From Fidelibacterota bacterium (lineage in GTDB: Bacteria > Fidelibacterota > Marinisomatia > SCGC-AAA003-L08 > D37C17): a stretch of DNA of 62,461 nt. Positions 12,662 through 21,326 of this stretch are shown here, piece after piece. The stretch spans positions 5,858 through 68,318 of the forward strand of contig PBGO01000023.1 in NCBI GenBank assembly GCA_002719095.1. The letters are read 5' to 3'. Each line of letters begins with the position of its first letter. Position 1 is the stretch's first letter. A program made the position numbers and the translations under genes. The notes under the pieces are model-generated. The model did not search any database. It had not been told where the DNA came from and was given only the letters and a program-made list of their open reading frames with translations.

Positions 12662-12663
12662 TA

Positions 12664-12966
12664 ATGAATAAAATTCGAATCAAATTAAAGTCATACGATC
12701 ATAACTTACTTGACAAGTCCACTGAGCGAATCGTTAGAACAGCCAAAGATACGGGTGCATTAATACTAGGGCCTATACCCTTACCAACAAAGAAAACTAT
12801 ATACACTGTCAATAGGTCGGTTCATGTTGATAAAAAATCTAGAGAACAGTTTGAAGTTAGGATTCATAAAAGGATTTTAGATATTTTAAACTCTACTACC
12901 AAGACTGTTGACGCGTTAATGAAAATCGATATGCCTGCTGGCGTTGATATAGAAATAAGAACATAA
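12664..12966 (+). CDS. rpsJ: Ribosomal protein S10
   Basis: 30S head protein and, in many bacteria, the NusE antitermination factor that pairs with NusB. Length is 100 residues, normal for the family. The start [16 protein letters not shown] and the loop region GPIPLPTKK then YTVNRS are typical. It opens the S10 block and lies 2 bases after tuf and 2 bases before rplC, leaving no room for the long S10 leader used for L4 control in enterobacteria. That form of autoregulation is therefore unlikely here. Confidence 0.98.
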   Translation: MNKIRIKLKSYDHNLLDKSTERIVRTAKDTGALILGPIPLPTKKTIYTVNRSVHVDKKSREQFEVRIHKRILDILNSTTKTVDALMKIDMPAGVDIEIRT

Positions 12967-12968
12967 TT

Positions 12969-13808
12969 ATGACAGAAGATAAAAAAAATATTAAACCTGA
13001 AATCGAAATGGATAATAAAAACAAGGCTTCCTCCAGTGAAGCCCATTCGACAGAAAAAGTTGATAAAACCTCCTCAACCGAAAAAAATGTTCCAGTAGAA
13101 AAAAATAATACTTCTGAAAAAGATGTCGTTGATGTTAAATCAAATACGCCTGAAATAGATAAATCTAATGATTCTAAGATTTTTAATGAAGTATCCATTT
13201 TTGGTAAAAAAATTGGAATGACGCGGCTCTTTTTAGATGATGGGAACAATAGTTGTCCTGTTACTGTTGTTGAGGCGGGTCCATGTTATGTTACACAAAT
13301 AAAAACTCAAGAGTCTGATGGTTATGATTCAGTGCAAATAGCTTACGGAGATATAAAAGATTCAAAGACAAATAGCGCTCGAAAAGGACATTTTGCATTA
13401 TCAAATGTTTCTCCAATGCGTTACTTAAGAGAGTTTAAAGTTAAAAATATTGATGATTTTGCACTTGGTGACAAGATATCTGTTTCTTCTTTTTCAGAAG
13501 GTGATTATGTTAAAGTTAAGGGCAAATCTATTGGAAGAGGTTTTGCTGGACATATGAAACGTCATGGTTTTGGTGGTGGAAGAAAGTCTCATGGTAAAAA
13601 TAGTGTTATGAGAAAAGCAGGTTCTATTGGAGCCGGCTCTGATCCATCAAGAGTTTGGAAGGGAACCAGAATGGCTGGTAGAATGGGATTCGATAATGTT
13701 TCAGTTAAGAATCTGGCAATTGTTAAGGTTGATGAGGTTAAGAATTTATTATTTATCAGGGGTGCTGTTCCTGGTTCAAACAAAGGATTAGTTTTTATTA
13801 CTAAATAA
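12969..13808 (+). CDS. rplC: Ribosomal protein L3 with long N-terminal extension
   Basis: Large-subunit protein near the peptidyl transferase centre. The conserved domain begins near residue 74 (SIFGKKIGMTRLF) and runs to the C-terminus with the GHMKRHGFGGG and RVWKGTRMAGRMG loops intact. Length is 279 residues against about 205-215 usually. The excess is an N-terminal tail rich in Lys, Glu, Ser, Asn and Thr and poor in hydrophobics, probably disordered. No ATG, GTG or TTG lies in frame near the domain start and the tail is open from the ATG at 12969. The extension is therefore likely translated, though no clear ribosome binding site precedes it. Confidence 0.97.
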   Translation: MTEDKKNIKPEIEMDNKNKASSSEAHSTEKVDKTSSTEKNVPVEKNNTSEKDVVDVKSNTPEIDKSNDSKIFNEVSIFGKKIGMTRLFLDDGNNSCPVTVVEAGPCYVTQIKTQESDGYDSVQIAYGDIKDSKTNSARKGHFALSNVSPMRYLREFKVKNIDDFALGDKISVSSFSEGDYVKVKGKSIGRGFAGHMKRHGFGGGRKSHGKNSVMRKAGSIGAGSDPSRVWKGTRMAGRMGFDNVSVKNLAIVKVDEVKNLLFIRGAVPGSNKGLVFITK

Positions 13809-13810
13809 TT

Positions 13811-14431
13811 ATGAAACTCGATATATATAATCAGAATGGAAAGAAGTTATCCACAAAAGCAGATTTAAATAAAGATGTGTTTGGTATTGAGCCAAATGAA
13901 CACTGTGTTTATTTGACAATTAAGTCTGAACTAGCTTCAAAAAGACAAGGTACAAGCAAGTCTAAAAGTAAGTCGGAAGTTCAAGGTACTAAATCCAAGC
14001 CATTCAAACAGAAAGGCACTGGTAGGGCAAGAGTAGGGCTTGTTAGGAATCCCTCAAGAGTAAGTGGTGGTACTGCATTTGGCCCTCAACCCAGAACCTA
14101 TAATCTTAAAATTAATAGAAAAGTTAAGCTTATTGCTAAAAAAAGTATTCTATCGAGTAAACTTACTGCAAAAAAGCTTATCATACTGGATAAAATTAGT
14201 TTAGAAGACCATAGAACCAAAAATTTTAATAAAATTTTAATTAATCTGGGCCTTCAATCAACTAAAGTTACTTTCTTAACAAATAATAAAAATATAAATG
14301 CATTTAGAAGTTCTAGGAACATTCATAATGTCAAGGTGATTCCAAATGCTAATGTATCTTCATATGATCTCATAGATAATGATACATTGGTTATTGACAA
14401 AGAAACTTTAGGAAACTTTAACAAAATATAA
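13811..14431 (+). CDS. rplD: Ribosomal protein L4
   Basis: 50S protein with a globular rRNA-binding domain and an extended loop reaching the peptide exit tunnel, 206 residues. The loop is recognisable at about residues 60-100 through GTGRARVGLVRNPSRVSGG and the FGPQPR segment. The C-terminal half, VKLIAKKSILSSKL onward, matches the family fold. It lies 2 bases after rplC and 2 before rplW. L4 represses the S10 operon in E. coli, but no leader hairpin was found here to support that. Confidence 0.97.
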   Translation: MKLDIYNQNGKKLSTKADLNKDVFGIEPNEHCVYLTIKSELASKRQGTSKSKSKSEVQGTKSKPFKQKGTGRARVGLVRNPSRVSGGTAFGPQPRTYNLKINRKVKLIAKKSILSSKLTAKKLIILDKISLEDHRTKNFNKILINLGLQSTKVTFLTNNKNINAFRSSRNIHNVKVIPNANVSSYDLIDNDTLVIDKETLGNFNKI

Positions 14432-14433
14432 AT

Positions 14434-14748
14434 ATGAAAATAGAAAAAGTAATTATTGGACCATTGTTAACTGAAAAAGGTGCAGCTTTAACTCAGACTT
14501 TTAATAAGTATTTATTTAAAGTTGAAAAAAAATCTAATAAAATTCAAATCAAAAAAGCTGTTGAAACCAGATTTAATGTAAAAGTTGAAAAAGTAGCTAT
14601 TATAAATGTTAAAGGAAAGTCGAAGTCGATGAGCGTCAAAAGTTCTGGAAGAACTATTCGAACAGAAGGAAAAAGAAGTAGCTGGAAAAAAGCTGTAGTT
14701 ACTTTATCCAAAGATAACACCATAGATTTAACTAACATGGAATTTTAA
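14434..14748 (+). CDS. rplW: Ribosomal protein L23
   Basis: 50S protein at the tunnel exit that docks trigger factor and SRP, 104 residues. The typical start [14 protein letters not shown] and the segment [19 protein letters not shown] are present, as is the basic loop ending [13 protein letters not shown]. Its stop overlaps the rplB start in a TAATG junction at 14746-14750, which suggests translational coupling. Confidence 0.97.
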   Translation: MKIEKVIIGPLLTEKGAALTQTFNKYLFKVEKKSNKIQIKKAVETRFNVKVEKVAIINVKGKSKSMSVKSSGRTIRTEGKRSSWKKAVVTLSKDNTIDLTNMEF

Positions 14749-15581
14749 TGGGAAAAACTAATCAAAAAGCATACACTCCATCAAGAAGATATATGACTTT
14801 CTCAGATTTTAGTGACATTACTAAAAAAAAACCAGAGCGAAAGCTTCTGAAACCGCTGAAAAAAACCGGTGGTAGGAATAACCATGGTAAAATTACTATG
14901 AGACGTAGAGGTGGCGGTCACAAGAGAAAGTACAGACTAATAGACTTTAAGAGAAATAAATATGATATTTCTGCATCAGTTATATCAATAGAGTACGATC
15001 CTAACAGAACATCTAGAATCGCTCTTCTTGAGTATGATGATGGTGAAAGAAGATATATTATTGCAACTTCAGGTATGAAAGTTGGAGATAAAATAGTGTC
15101 ATCAAGGGAAAATAAAATACCTGTAAAAGATGGAAATGCAATGCCCTTAGCTTTTGTGCCAGATGGAATGCTTGTGCACAACATAGAGTTTAAGATTGGT
15201 AAGGGCGGTCAAATGGTTAGGAGTGCCGGTTCTTATGCGAGAATTATGGCTAAAGAAGACGGTCGTATTACTCTTAAACTGCCATCAGGTGAGATGAGAA
15301 TGGTAGATGAGAGATGTATGGCTACTATTGGATCTGTGGGGAACAGGCAACATGAAAATATTGTTCTTGGAAAGGCAGGAAGGTCAAGATGGAAGGGTAG
15401 AAGGCCAAAAGTTAGAGGTGTTGCAATGAATCCAGTTGATCACCCTATGGGTGGTGGTGAAGGAAGAACCTCTGGTGGAGGGCATCCAGTTTCACCTACC
15501 GGTGTGCCATCTAAAGGTTATAGAACAAGAAAGAAAAATAAACCATCAAATAAATTTATTGTTAAAAGAAGGAATGCATAA
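14748..15581 (+). CDS. rplB: Ribosomal protein L2
   Basis: Primary 23S rRNA-binding protein needed for subunit association and peptidyl transfer, 277 residues, standard length. The C-terminal segment [16 protein letters not shown] contains the conserved histidine next to the peptidyl transferase centre. The SH3-like core and the basic tail ending FIVKRRNA are complete. The ATG overlaps the rplW stop by one base. There is no separate ribosome binding site beyond the coding sequence of rplW, consistent with coupled translation. Confidence 0.99.
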   Translation: MGKTNQKAYTPSRRYMTFSDFSDITKKKPERKLLKPLKKTGGRNNHGKITMRRRGGGHKRKYRLIDFKRNKYDISASVISIEYDPNRTSRIALLEYDDGERRYIIATSGMKVGDKIVSSRENKIPVKDGNAMPLAFVPDGMLVHNIEFKIGKGGQMVRSAGSYARIMAKEDGRITLKLPSGEMRMVDERCMATIGSVGNRQHENIVLGKAGRSRWKGRRPKVRGVAMNPVDHPMGGGEGRTSGGGHPVSPTGVPSKGYRTRKKNKPSNKFIVKRRNA

Positions 15582-15583
15582 TT

Positions 15584-15856
15584 ATGCCAAGATCGTTAAA
15601 AAAAGGACCATACATTAATTTCAAGTTAGAGAAAAAAATTGAAAAAATGGAAAGTGCGTCAAGCAAAAAAGTAATTAAGACCTGGTCAAGGTCATCGACT
15701 GTCGCACCAAACTTTGTAGGTCATACTTTCGCAGTTCATAACGGAAACAAGTTTATTCCTGTGTTTGTGACAGAGAATATGGTTGGCCATAAGCTAGGCG
15801 AATTTGCTCCAACTAGAACGTTTAGAATGCATTCAGGCGATAGGAAGGTAAAGTAA
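15584..15856 (+). CDS. rpsS: Ribosomal protein S19
   Basis: 30S head protein that contacts S13 and the A-site tRNA, 90 residues. The signature [11 protein letters not shown] at the start and [22 protein letters not shown] in the middle (each seen as consecutive parts of one conserved core) identify it with confidence. The C-terminus ends in the usual basic tail after [12 protein letters not shown]. Spacing to both neighbours is 1-2 bases. Confidence 0.98.
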   Translation: MPRSLKKGPYINFKLEKKIEKMESASSKKVIKTWSRSSTVAPNFVGHTFAVHNGNKFIPVFVTENMVGHKLGEFAPTRTFRMHSGDRKVK

Positions 15857-15857
15857 G

Positions 15858-16205
15858 ATGTTAAAAGAGTCAAAATGTCAAGTTAAATTCATTAGACAGT
15901 CACCTTATAAGGTTAGGTTTGTTCTTGATTCGGTAAGAGGTAAAAAAGTTAATTATGCTCTCAGTTCCTTAAATTTTTCAAACAAGAAAGCAGCTGTGTT
16001 CATTCAAAAAGCTCTGAATTCAGCTGTCTCTAACTTTTCTCAGGCAAATGAGAATTTCGATTCGGATTTATTATATGTTAAAGAGGCTTTTGTGGACGAA
16101 GGACCCAAAATAAAAAGATTTAGACCGAGAGCTATGGGAAGAGCCTCCAAAATTCTTAAAAGAACAAGTCACCTCACTGTTGTAGTTGGTGAAAAGGGTA
16201 AATAA
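15858..16205 (+). CDS. rplV: Ribosomal protein L22
   Basis: 50S protein whose beta-hairpin lines the exit tunnel, 115 residues. The N-terminal helix region IRQSPYKVRFVLDSVRGKKV and the hairpin with GPKIKRFRPRAMGRASKI are both conserved, without the macrolide-resistance deletions known in the hairpin tip of some bacteria. The last base of the stop codon is shared with the rpsC start (TAATG), indicating coupling. Confidence 0.98.
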   Translation: MLKESKCQVKFIRQSPYKVRFVLDSVRGKKVNYALSSLNFSNKKAAVFIQKALNSAVSNFSQANENFDSDLLYVKEAFVDEGPKIKRFRPRAMGRASKILKRTSHLTVVVGEKGK

Positions 16206-16828
16206 TGGGACAGAAAACTAATCCAATCGGTTTAAGGCTAGGTGTAAATCGTACGTGGGATTCTATTTGGTATGATGAGAAACATTTTGCTGAAAAGCTT
16301 CATGAAGACATCATTATAAGAAATTATATAAGCAGTAAATTAAAAGAAGCAAGTATTAGTAAGGTAAACATTGAGAGAACGGCTAAAGATATTACGATAA
16401 CTATCTTTACATCAAGACCAGGAATTGTAATAGGTAAGGGTGGTTCTGAAGTTGAGAAGCTTAAAAAAAACTTAAGCAAATTAATTGGATACGACACTAA
16501 CGTAAATGTTTCAGAAATTAAAAGACCCGCTTTATCTGCATGTTTGGTTGGACAAAGTATCGCGCAACAATTAGAAAAGAAAATTAATTATAGGAGAAGT
16601 GTAAAAAAATCAATTCAATCTACTATGAGTATGGGCGCTGAAGGAATCAAAATTAGAGTTGCAGGTAGGCTAAATGGAATAGATATTGCTAGAGCAGAAA
16701 CCTTCAAAGAAGGAAGAATACCTCTTCATACCCTGCGATCAAATATTGACTATGCTCACGTTGAAGCATCAACAACATATGGGATTATAGGAATTAAAGT
16801 GTGGATTTTTAAAGGAGAGATTAGATAA
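16205..16828 (+). CDS. rpsC: Ribosomal protein S3
   Basis: 30S protein at the mRNA entry channel, 207 residues, near the short end of the family. The start MGQKTNPIGLRLG is textbook. A type II KH domain with the motif RPGIVIGKGGSEVEKL lies near residues 77-92, and the C-terminal domain carries IRVAGRLNGIDIARAE. The gene overlaps the rplV stop by one base and is followed by rplP after 3 bases. Confidence 0.98.
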   Translation: MGQKTNPIGLRLGVNRTWDSIWYDEKHFAEKLHEDIIIRNYISSKLKEASISKVNIERTAKDITITIFTSRPGIVIGKGGSEVEKLKKNLSKLIGYDTNVNVSEIKRPALSACLVGQSIAQQLEKKINYRRSVKKSIQSTMSMGAEGIKIRVAGRLNGIDIARAETFKEGRIPLHTLRSNIDYAHVEASTTYGIIGIKVWIFKGEIR

Positions 16829-16831
16829 AAA

Positions 16832-17245
16832 ATGTTATCACCTAAAAAAGTTAAATACAGAAAGCCACAAAAAGGAAAAAATAGGGGTCTTGCTTCAAGA
16901 GGCAACTATGTTGCATTTGGAACATATGGCCTTAAATGCTTAGATCATGGATGGATAACTAGTAGACAGATAGAGTCTTCAAGAATAGTAATTTCAAGAG
17001 CAGTGAGAAAAATTGGAAGAATGTGGATAAGAATATTTCCTCATAAATCAATTACAAAAAAACCAGCTGAAACCAGAATGGGTAAGGGAAAGGGTAGCCC
17101 TGAACTATGGGTTGCAGTTGTTAAGCCTGGAACAATTCTTTTTGAGGTAGATGGCTTGGATGAAAAGGGAGCTCAAGAGGCATTTAGGAAGTGTTCCAAT
17201 AAGCTGCCCGTAAAAACAAAAATGGTTTTTAGGAGACCTTTGTAA
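16832..17245 (+). CDS. rplP: Ribosomal protein L16
   Basis: 50S protein at the A-site tRNA elbow and a late assembly factor, 137 residues. It begins [15 protein letters not shown] and has the conserved centre [22 protein letters not shown], which includes the arginine hydroxylated by YcfD in E. coli. The adjacent [13 protein letters not shown] also fits. A one-base gap separates it from rpmC. Confidence 0.98.
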   Translation: MLSPKKVKYRKPQKGKNRGLASRGNYVAFGTYGLKCLDHGWITSRQIESSRIVISRAVRKIGRMWIRIFPHKSITKKPAETRMGKGKGSPELWVAVVKPGTILFEVDGLDEKGAQEAFRKCSNKLPVKTKMVFRRPL

Positions 17246-17246
17246 T

Positions 17247-17453
17247 ATGGATGTGAAAGAACTAAACAAACTAAGTAAGATAAAACTCGCAAAGCTATTA
17301 TCCGATAATGAAGATTCATTGCTTAATTTGAGATTTCAGCAAAAATTACAACAACTTGAAAACCCGCAATCAATTAAATTTTTAAAAAGAGAAATCGCCC
17401 AGATTAAAACAGTTCTAAATGAAATGAAATTAAACATAAGAGAAAGTAAATAG
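17247..17453 (+). CDS. rpmC: Ribosomal protein L29
   Basis: Small helical 50S protein at the tunnel exit next to L23, 68 residues. Recognised by MDVKELNKLSKIKLAKLL, the central LLNLRFQQKLQQLENP and the helix ending AQIKTVLNEMK. Assignment rests on this pattern plus the invariant rplP-rpmC-rpsQ order. Its TAG stop directly abuts the rpsQ ATG with no spacer. Confidence 0.96.
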   Translation: MDVKELNKLSKIKLAKLLSDNEDSLLNLRFQQKLQQLENPQSIKFLKREIAQIKTVLNEMKLNIRESK

Positions 17454-17705
17454 ATGGATAAAAGCTCAAGAAAGCAATTAAAAGGTATTGTCTTAGATTC
17501 TAAGATGGAAAAAACTGCCGTGGTTGAGGTCGCTAGAAGAATACCTCATCCGGTTTATAAAAAATATATTATTAAATCTAAAAAATATTACGCCCATGAT
17601 TCTGAAAATAAAACTACTGCTGGTGACAGAGTAGTCATCGTTGAGTCTAGGCCAAGAAGTAAAATGAAAAAATGGTTCGTTAAAGAAATACAAAAAAATA
17701 GCTAA
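17454..17705 (+). CDS. rpsQ: Ribosomal protein S17
   Basis: Primary 16S rRNA-binding protein with an OB fold, 83 residues. The motif [20 protein letters not shown] followed by HPVYKKYI is diagnostic, and the C-terminal [14 protein letters not shown] is typical. It starts immediately at the end of rpmC and is followed by rplN after 5 bases. Confidence 0.97.
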   Translation: MDKSSRKQLKGIVLDSKMEKTAVVEVARRIPHPVYKKYIIKSKKYYAHDSENKTTAGDRVVIVESRPRSKMKKWFVKEIQKNS

Positions 17706-17710
17706 ATAAA

Positions 17711-18076
17711 ATGATACAACAAGAAACAAGATTAAAAGTAGCAGACAATACTGGAGCAAAAGAAATTCTTTGCATTAAAGTTTTAGGTGGATCAAAGAGA
17801 AAATACGCTAGTTTAGGTGATATTATTGTGGTTTCAGTAAAAAAAACTATTCCAGGAGGAATTAAAAAAGGTGAGATAGCTAAAGCTGTCGTCGTGCGAA
17901 CACGTAAAGAGTGTAGGAGAAAAGACGGTTCGTATATAAGATTTGATGACAATGCTGCAGTTCTTATCAATAATCAATCAGAGCCGATTGGAAGTAGAGT
18001 GTTTGGACCCATAGCTCGCGAATTAAGAGACAAGAGCTTTACAAAAATATTATCACTAGCTCCTGAGGTATTGTAA
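17711..18076 (+). CDS. rplN: Ribosomal protein L14
   Basis: 50S protein forming an intersubunit bridge and the target of RsfS silencing factor, 121 residues (family 120-124). The start [18 protein letters not shown] and the basic loop [20 protein letters not shown] are conserved, ending in the usual [10 protein letters not shown]. It marks the start of the spc-type block. No extra promoter was recognised in the 5-base gap after rpsQ. Confidence 0.98.
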   Translation: MIQQETRLKVADNTGAKEILCIKVLGGSKRKYASLGDIIVVSVKKTIPGGIKKGEIAKAVVVRTRKECRRKDGSYIRFDDNAAVLINNQSEPIGSRVFGPIARELRDKSFTKILSLAPEVL

Positions 18077-18077
18077 T

Positions 18078-18383
18078 ATGAATATAAGAAAAGATGATTT
18101 AGTTAAAATAATTACTGGGAGAGACAAGGGTAAGTCCGGAAGAGTTATTAAAGTTTTTCCTTCAAAAAACAGGCTTATTGTGGAAGGCTTAAACTTAGTA
18201 AAAAAACATGAGAGACCAACGCAAGACAACCAACAAGGTGGAATTATTGAAAAAGAATCTAGTATACATAGGTCAAATGTAATGTTGATGAGCAATAATA
18301 AACCAACAAGGGTTAGTTTTAAAAAACTTGATAATGGAAAGAAAATAAGGTATTCAAAAAAGCTTAAAAGGAATATTGACTAA
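18078..18383 (+). CDS. rplX: Ribosomal protein L24
   Basis: Assembly initiator of the 50S subunit with a KOW motif, 101 residues. The KOW region DLVKIITGRDKGKSGRVIKV is at about residues 7-26, followed by the KKHERPTQDNQQGGIIEKE segment typical of L24. Its TAA stop overlaps the rplE ATG by one base, again a TAATG junction. Confidence 0.97.
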   Translation: MNIRKDDLVKIITGRDKGKSGRVIKVFPSKNRLIVEGLNLVKKHERPTQDNQQGGIIEKESSIHRSNVMLMSNNKPTRVSFKKLDNGKKIRYSKKLKRNID

Positions 18384-18958
18384 TGTCAAAAACTAATTAT
18401 AAACCAAGAATGAAGACATTGTATAATCAAGAAATACAAAGTCAATTAAAAACTCAACTTAAAATTGAGAACATTATGTTGGTGCCAAAAATTGAAAAAA
18501 TAGTCATTAACATGGGTTTAGGAAATGCTAAGACTAATAAGAATTCTTTAAAGCAAGCAGAACAAGAGCTAGCGCTAATTACGGGACAAAAGCCAGTTAT
18601 AACATATGCAAAAAAAGCTATTTCTAATTTCAAGACTCGTGAGGGTGATCCTGTTGGAATTAAAGTTACTCTAAGGTCTGATAATATGTATGATTTTTTG
18701 GATAGATTTATTTCAGTAGCTTCCCCCAGAATAAGAGATTTCAGGGGTATTTCATCCACTGGTTTCGATGGAATGGGAAATTATAATTTTGGAATTGATG
18801 AGCAAATTATCTTTCCTGAAATTGATTACGACAAAGTAAGCGAAGTGAGGGGATTTAATTGTACTATTGTTACAAATGTAGGTGATGATAATCAAGCATA
18901 CGCTTTAATTAAAGCTTTTGGATTCCCTATCAAAGATAAAAAAAATACTAAGGATTAA
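18383..18958 (+). CDS. rplE: Ribosomal protein L5
   Basis: 50S protein that carries 5S rRNA in the central protuberance, 191 residues (family about 180). The IEKIVINMGLGNAKTNK stretch, KPVITYAKKAISNFKTREG and the RDFRGISSTGFDGMGNYNFG region are conserved. A few extra residues at each end account for the length. It is translationally coupled to rplX and followed by rpsN after 3 bases. Confidence 0.98.
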   Translation: MSKTNYKPRMKTLYNQEIQSQLKTQLKIENIMLVPKIEKIVINMGLGNAKTNKNSLKQAEQELALITGQKPVITYAKKAISNFKTREGDPVGIKVTLRSDNMYDFLDRFISVASPRIRDFRGISSTGFDGMGNYNFGIDEQIIFPEIDYDKVSEVRGFNCTIVTNVGDDNQAYALIKAFGFPIKDKKNTKD

Positions 18959-18961
18959 ATA

Positions 18962-19267
18962 ATGGCAAAAAAATCAATGATTGTTAAGAATATTCGCAGA
19001 AAACAAATCGTAGAGCGATACAAAGTAAGAAGAGATGAGCTCAAAAATATTATAAAAAGCTCAAAGTCATCGGACTTAGAGAAATATGAAGCTAGACTGA
19101 AATTAGAAAAAATGCCTAGAGATTCTAACCCAATAAGAATTCGAAATCGATGTGTGGTTACGGGTCGTCCTAGGTCTTATTATAGAAAGTTCGGTCTTTC
19201 GCGAATCACTTTCAGAGAAATGGCCCTTAAAGGCCAAATCCCTGGCATAACAAAAGCAAGCTGGTAG
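18962..19267 (+). CDS. rpsN: Ribosomal protein S14, zinc-independent form
   Basis: 30S head protein, 101 residues. Length and sequence match the long zinc-free (C-minus) class: the C-terminal half [20 protein letters not shown] has a single cysteine instead of the paired CxxC knuckles of the 61-residue zinc form. The terminal GITKASW is the family signature. With S4 also lacking its zinc cysteines while L36 retains them, the ribosome has a mixed zinc requirement. Confidence 0.98.
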   Translation: MAKKSMIVKNIRRKQIVERYKVRRDELKNIIKSSKSSDLEKYEARLKLEKMPRDSNPIRIRNRCVVTGRPRSYYRKFGLSRITFREMALKGQIPGITKASW

Positions 19268-19285
19268 AAAATTAGGAGAAATGAG

Positions 19286-19684
19286 ATGTCTCAAACAGAC
19301 CCGATAGCAGATTTTATTACATGCATTAGAAATGCTCAAGCAGTCAAAAAACCTTGGGTTGATGTACCTTCTTCAAATCTAAAAAAGAGGATATGTTTTG
19401 TATTAAAAGAAGAGCATTTCATTAGGGATGCAATGTTGATAAAGGATGATAAGCAAGATACAATTAGAGTTTTTTTATCTTACGACAATAGCAATAATCC
19501 TGTTATAAATGGAATAACAAAAATTAGCAAGCCAGGCTGTAGGACTTATGTTTCTTCTTCAGAAATCCCAAGAGTGCTGAATGGTATGGGTATTTCGATT
19601 TTAACTACATCTAAAGGTGTAATTTCTAGTAAAAAAGCTGAATTATTTAAAGTTGGTGGTGAAATTTTATGTCAAGTATGGTAA
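19286..19684 (+). CDS. rpsH: Ribosomal protein S8
   Basis: Primary 16S rRNA-binding protein, 132 residues. It opens with the standard DPIADFITCIRNAQ and closes with GISILTTSKGVISSKKAE and GGEILCQVW. S8 is the spc-operon repressor in E. coli through an mRNA mimic of its rRNA site near rplE. No such structure was identified by eye in the rplX-rplE junction. A purine-rich AGGAGA (19275-19280) precedes the start. Confidence 0.98.
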   Translation: MSQTDPIADFITCIRNAQAVKKPWVDVPSSNLKKRICFVLKEEHFIRDAMLIKDDKQDTIRVFLSYDNSNNPVINGITKISKPGCRTYVSSSEIPRVLNGMGISILTTSKGVISSKKAELFKVGGEILCQVW

Positions 19685-19698
19685 TGAGAGGATAATAG

Positions 19699-20244
19699 AT
19701 GTCGCAAATTGGAAAAAAACCTATCAGCATTCCAAGTGGAATAGAGATAGAATATAAAAATAACTCTTTTCAGGCTAGTAAAGGTGGTAAAATTTTATCA
19801 TGTATCGTACATGATGAGGTTTCTCTTGATATAAATGAAAATGAGATTTTTGTAAAACGTAAAGATGATAGTAAGAAAGCTAAAGAGCTGCACGGTCTTA
19901 CCAGAGCTTTAATGAATAACATTCTCAAAGGACTGGATCAGGGCTTTCAAAAAGAGCTTAATCTTGTTGGTGTAGGTTATACGGTAGAGAATAAAAATGA
20001 ATTTTTATTGCTTAATCTTGGTTTTTCTCATCCAATATACTTCCAAAAGCCAGATGGAATTGATTTTGAAACACCAAACAATACCACAATTATTGTTAGA
20101 GGTATAGATAACCAATTAGTTGGAGATGTTTCTGCAAAAATTAGAGAATTAAGAAAACCTGAACCCTACAAAGGTAAAGGTGTAAAGTATAAGGATGAAA
20201 TTATCAGAAGAAAAGCAGGTAAAACTGTTGGAGGAGCTGCCTAA
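19699..20244 (+). CDS. rplF: Ribosomal protein L6
   Basis: 50S protein near the sarcin-ricin loop, 181 residues, two tandem alpha-beta repeats. The start SQIGKKPISIPSGIEIE and the C-terminal EPYKGKGVKYKDEIIRRKAGK are diagnostic. A GAGAGGA ribosome binding site (19685-19691) precedes the ATG. The terminal A of its TAA stop overlaps the rplR ATG. Confidence 0.98.
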   Translation: MSQIGKKPISIPSGIEIEYKNNSFQASKGGKILSCIVHDEVSLDINENEIFVKRKDDSKKAKELHGLTRALMNNILKGLDQGFQKELNLVGVGYTVENKNEFLLLNLGFSHPIYFQKPDGIDFETPNNTTIIVRGIDNQLVGDVSAKIRELRKPEPYKGKGVKYKDEIIRRKAGKTVGGAA

Positions 20245-20615
20245 TGCCTAACAAGATTTTAATGAAAAAAAGAGGATTAGCTAGAAGAAAAAAATCAATA
20301 AAAGGTAAGTTAACAATTGGCAAATATCCAAGACTTGTTGTATACAGGTCAAATTTACATTTATATGCCCAATTAGTAGATGATAATAAATCTGAAACAA
20401 TCATTTCAGTTTCAACAAATGACAAGTCTATGAGAGATGATTTAGCTAAAATCACATCAAAAGTTGAAAAGAGTAAATTTGTCGGCAAGAAAATTGGTTC
20501 TGACATTATAAAGAAAAAAATCAATAAAGTAATGTTTGATAGAAATGGCTATATGTATCATGGAAGAGTAAAGGCATTTGTTGATGCTGTTCGTGAGTCT
20601 GGGTTAAATATTTAG
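20244..20615 (+). CDS. rplR: Ribosomal protein L18
   Basis: 5S rRNA-binding 50S protein, 123 residues. The basic N-terminus with ARRKKSIKGKLT, then YPRLVVYRSNLHLYAQLVDD, and the C-terminal FDRNGYMYHGRVKAFVDAVR match the family. It is coupled to rplF by a one-base overlap and followed by rpsE after 7 bases that include AGGAGA. Confidence 0.97.
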   Translation: MPNKILMKKRGLARRKKSIKGKLTIGKYPRLVVYRSNLHLYAQLVDDNKSETIISVSTNDKSMRDDLAKITSKVEKSKFVGKKIGSDIIKKKINKVMFDRNGYMYHGRVKAFVDAVRESGLNI

Positions 20616-20622
20616 GAGAAAT

Positions 20623-21138
20623 ATGAGTAGATTGTATATAAATCCATCAGAAATTGAATTAAACGAAGAATCGGTAATATCAATAAATCGAGTTTCTAAA
20701 GCGACAACTGGAGGCAGGAGAATGCGATTCAATAGTCTTGTTGTAGTTGGAGATGGTAAGGGTCATGTAGGTATTGGTTTTGGTAAGGCTAATGATGTTG
20801 CTATGGCAGTCTCCAAAGCTAAAGAAAAAGCAAAAAAAAGAATCATCAAAGTACCATTAATAAAAGGAACGATACCACATAGAATGGATATAAAACATGC
20901 ATCTGTTAGGCTAATGCTTAAGCCAGCTGGTCCTGGTACCGGAATCATTGCAGGAGGTCCCGTAAGAGAAGTTTTAGCTCAATTAGGAGTAAAAAATATC
21001 TTATCTAAGAATACTGGTTCAACAAACTCAACAAATGTTGTAAGAGCACTTGAATTTGGGTTGTTGAAGCTTAAAGATCCATTGATGATTGCAAAACAAA
21101 GAGGTATTACTGTCAAACAATTGTTTAGTAAGGTTTAG
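20623..21138 (+). CDS. rpsE: Ribosomal protein S5
   Basis: 30S body protein involved in mRNA unwinding and decoding accuracy, 171 residues. The N-terminal domain contains RVSKATTGGRRMRFNSLVVV and the dsRNA-binding loop GHVGIGFGKANDV. The C-terminal part includes GPGTGIIAGGPVREVLAQLG. The N-terminus is slightly shorter than in E. coli. It has an AGGAGA ribosome binding site (20615-20620). Confidence 0.98.
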   Translation: MSRLYINPSEIELNEESVISINRVSKATTGGRRMRFNSLVVVGDGKGHVGIGFGKANDVAMAVSKAKEKAKKRIIKVPLIKGTIPHRMDIKHASVRLMLKPAGPGTGIIAGGPVREVLAQLGVKNILSKNTGSTNSTNVVRALEFGLLKLKDPLMIAKQRGITVKQLFSKV

Positions 21139-21143
21139 TTAAT

Positions 21144-21326
21144 ATGAAAAAAGTAAAAATAACACAAGTAAAGAGTGTAATAGGATACAGGCAAAGAACT
21201 AAAGATACTATGATTGCGTTAGGTTTAAGAAAAATCAATCATACTGTAACAAAAAATCTAGATGGTCCTATACAGGGTATGATTGACACGGTTTCTCATC
21301 TCGTAAAAATTGAGGAAAAAAAATGA
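21144..21326 (+). CDS. rpmD: Ribosomal protein L30
   Basis: Small 50S protein, 60 residues, present in most but not all bacteria. Recognised by KKVKITQVKSVIGYRQRTKD, the following TMIALGLRKINHTV and the terminal GMIDTVSHLVKIEE. Position between rpsE and rplO supports it. The stop overlaps the rplO start in an ATGA junction (21323-21326). Confidence 0.96.
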   Translation: MKKVKITQVKSVIGYRQRTKDTMIALGLRKINHTVTKNLDGPIQGMIDTVSHLVKIEEKK

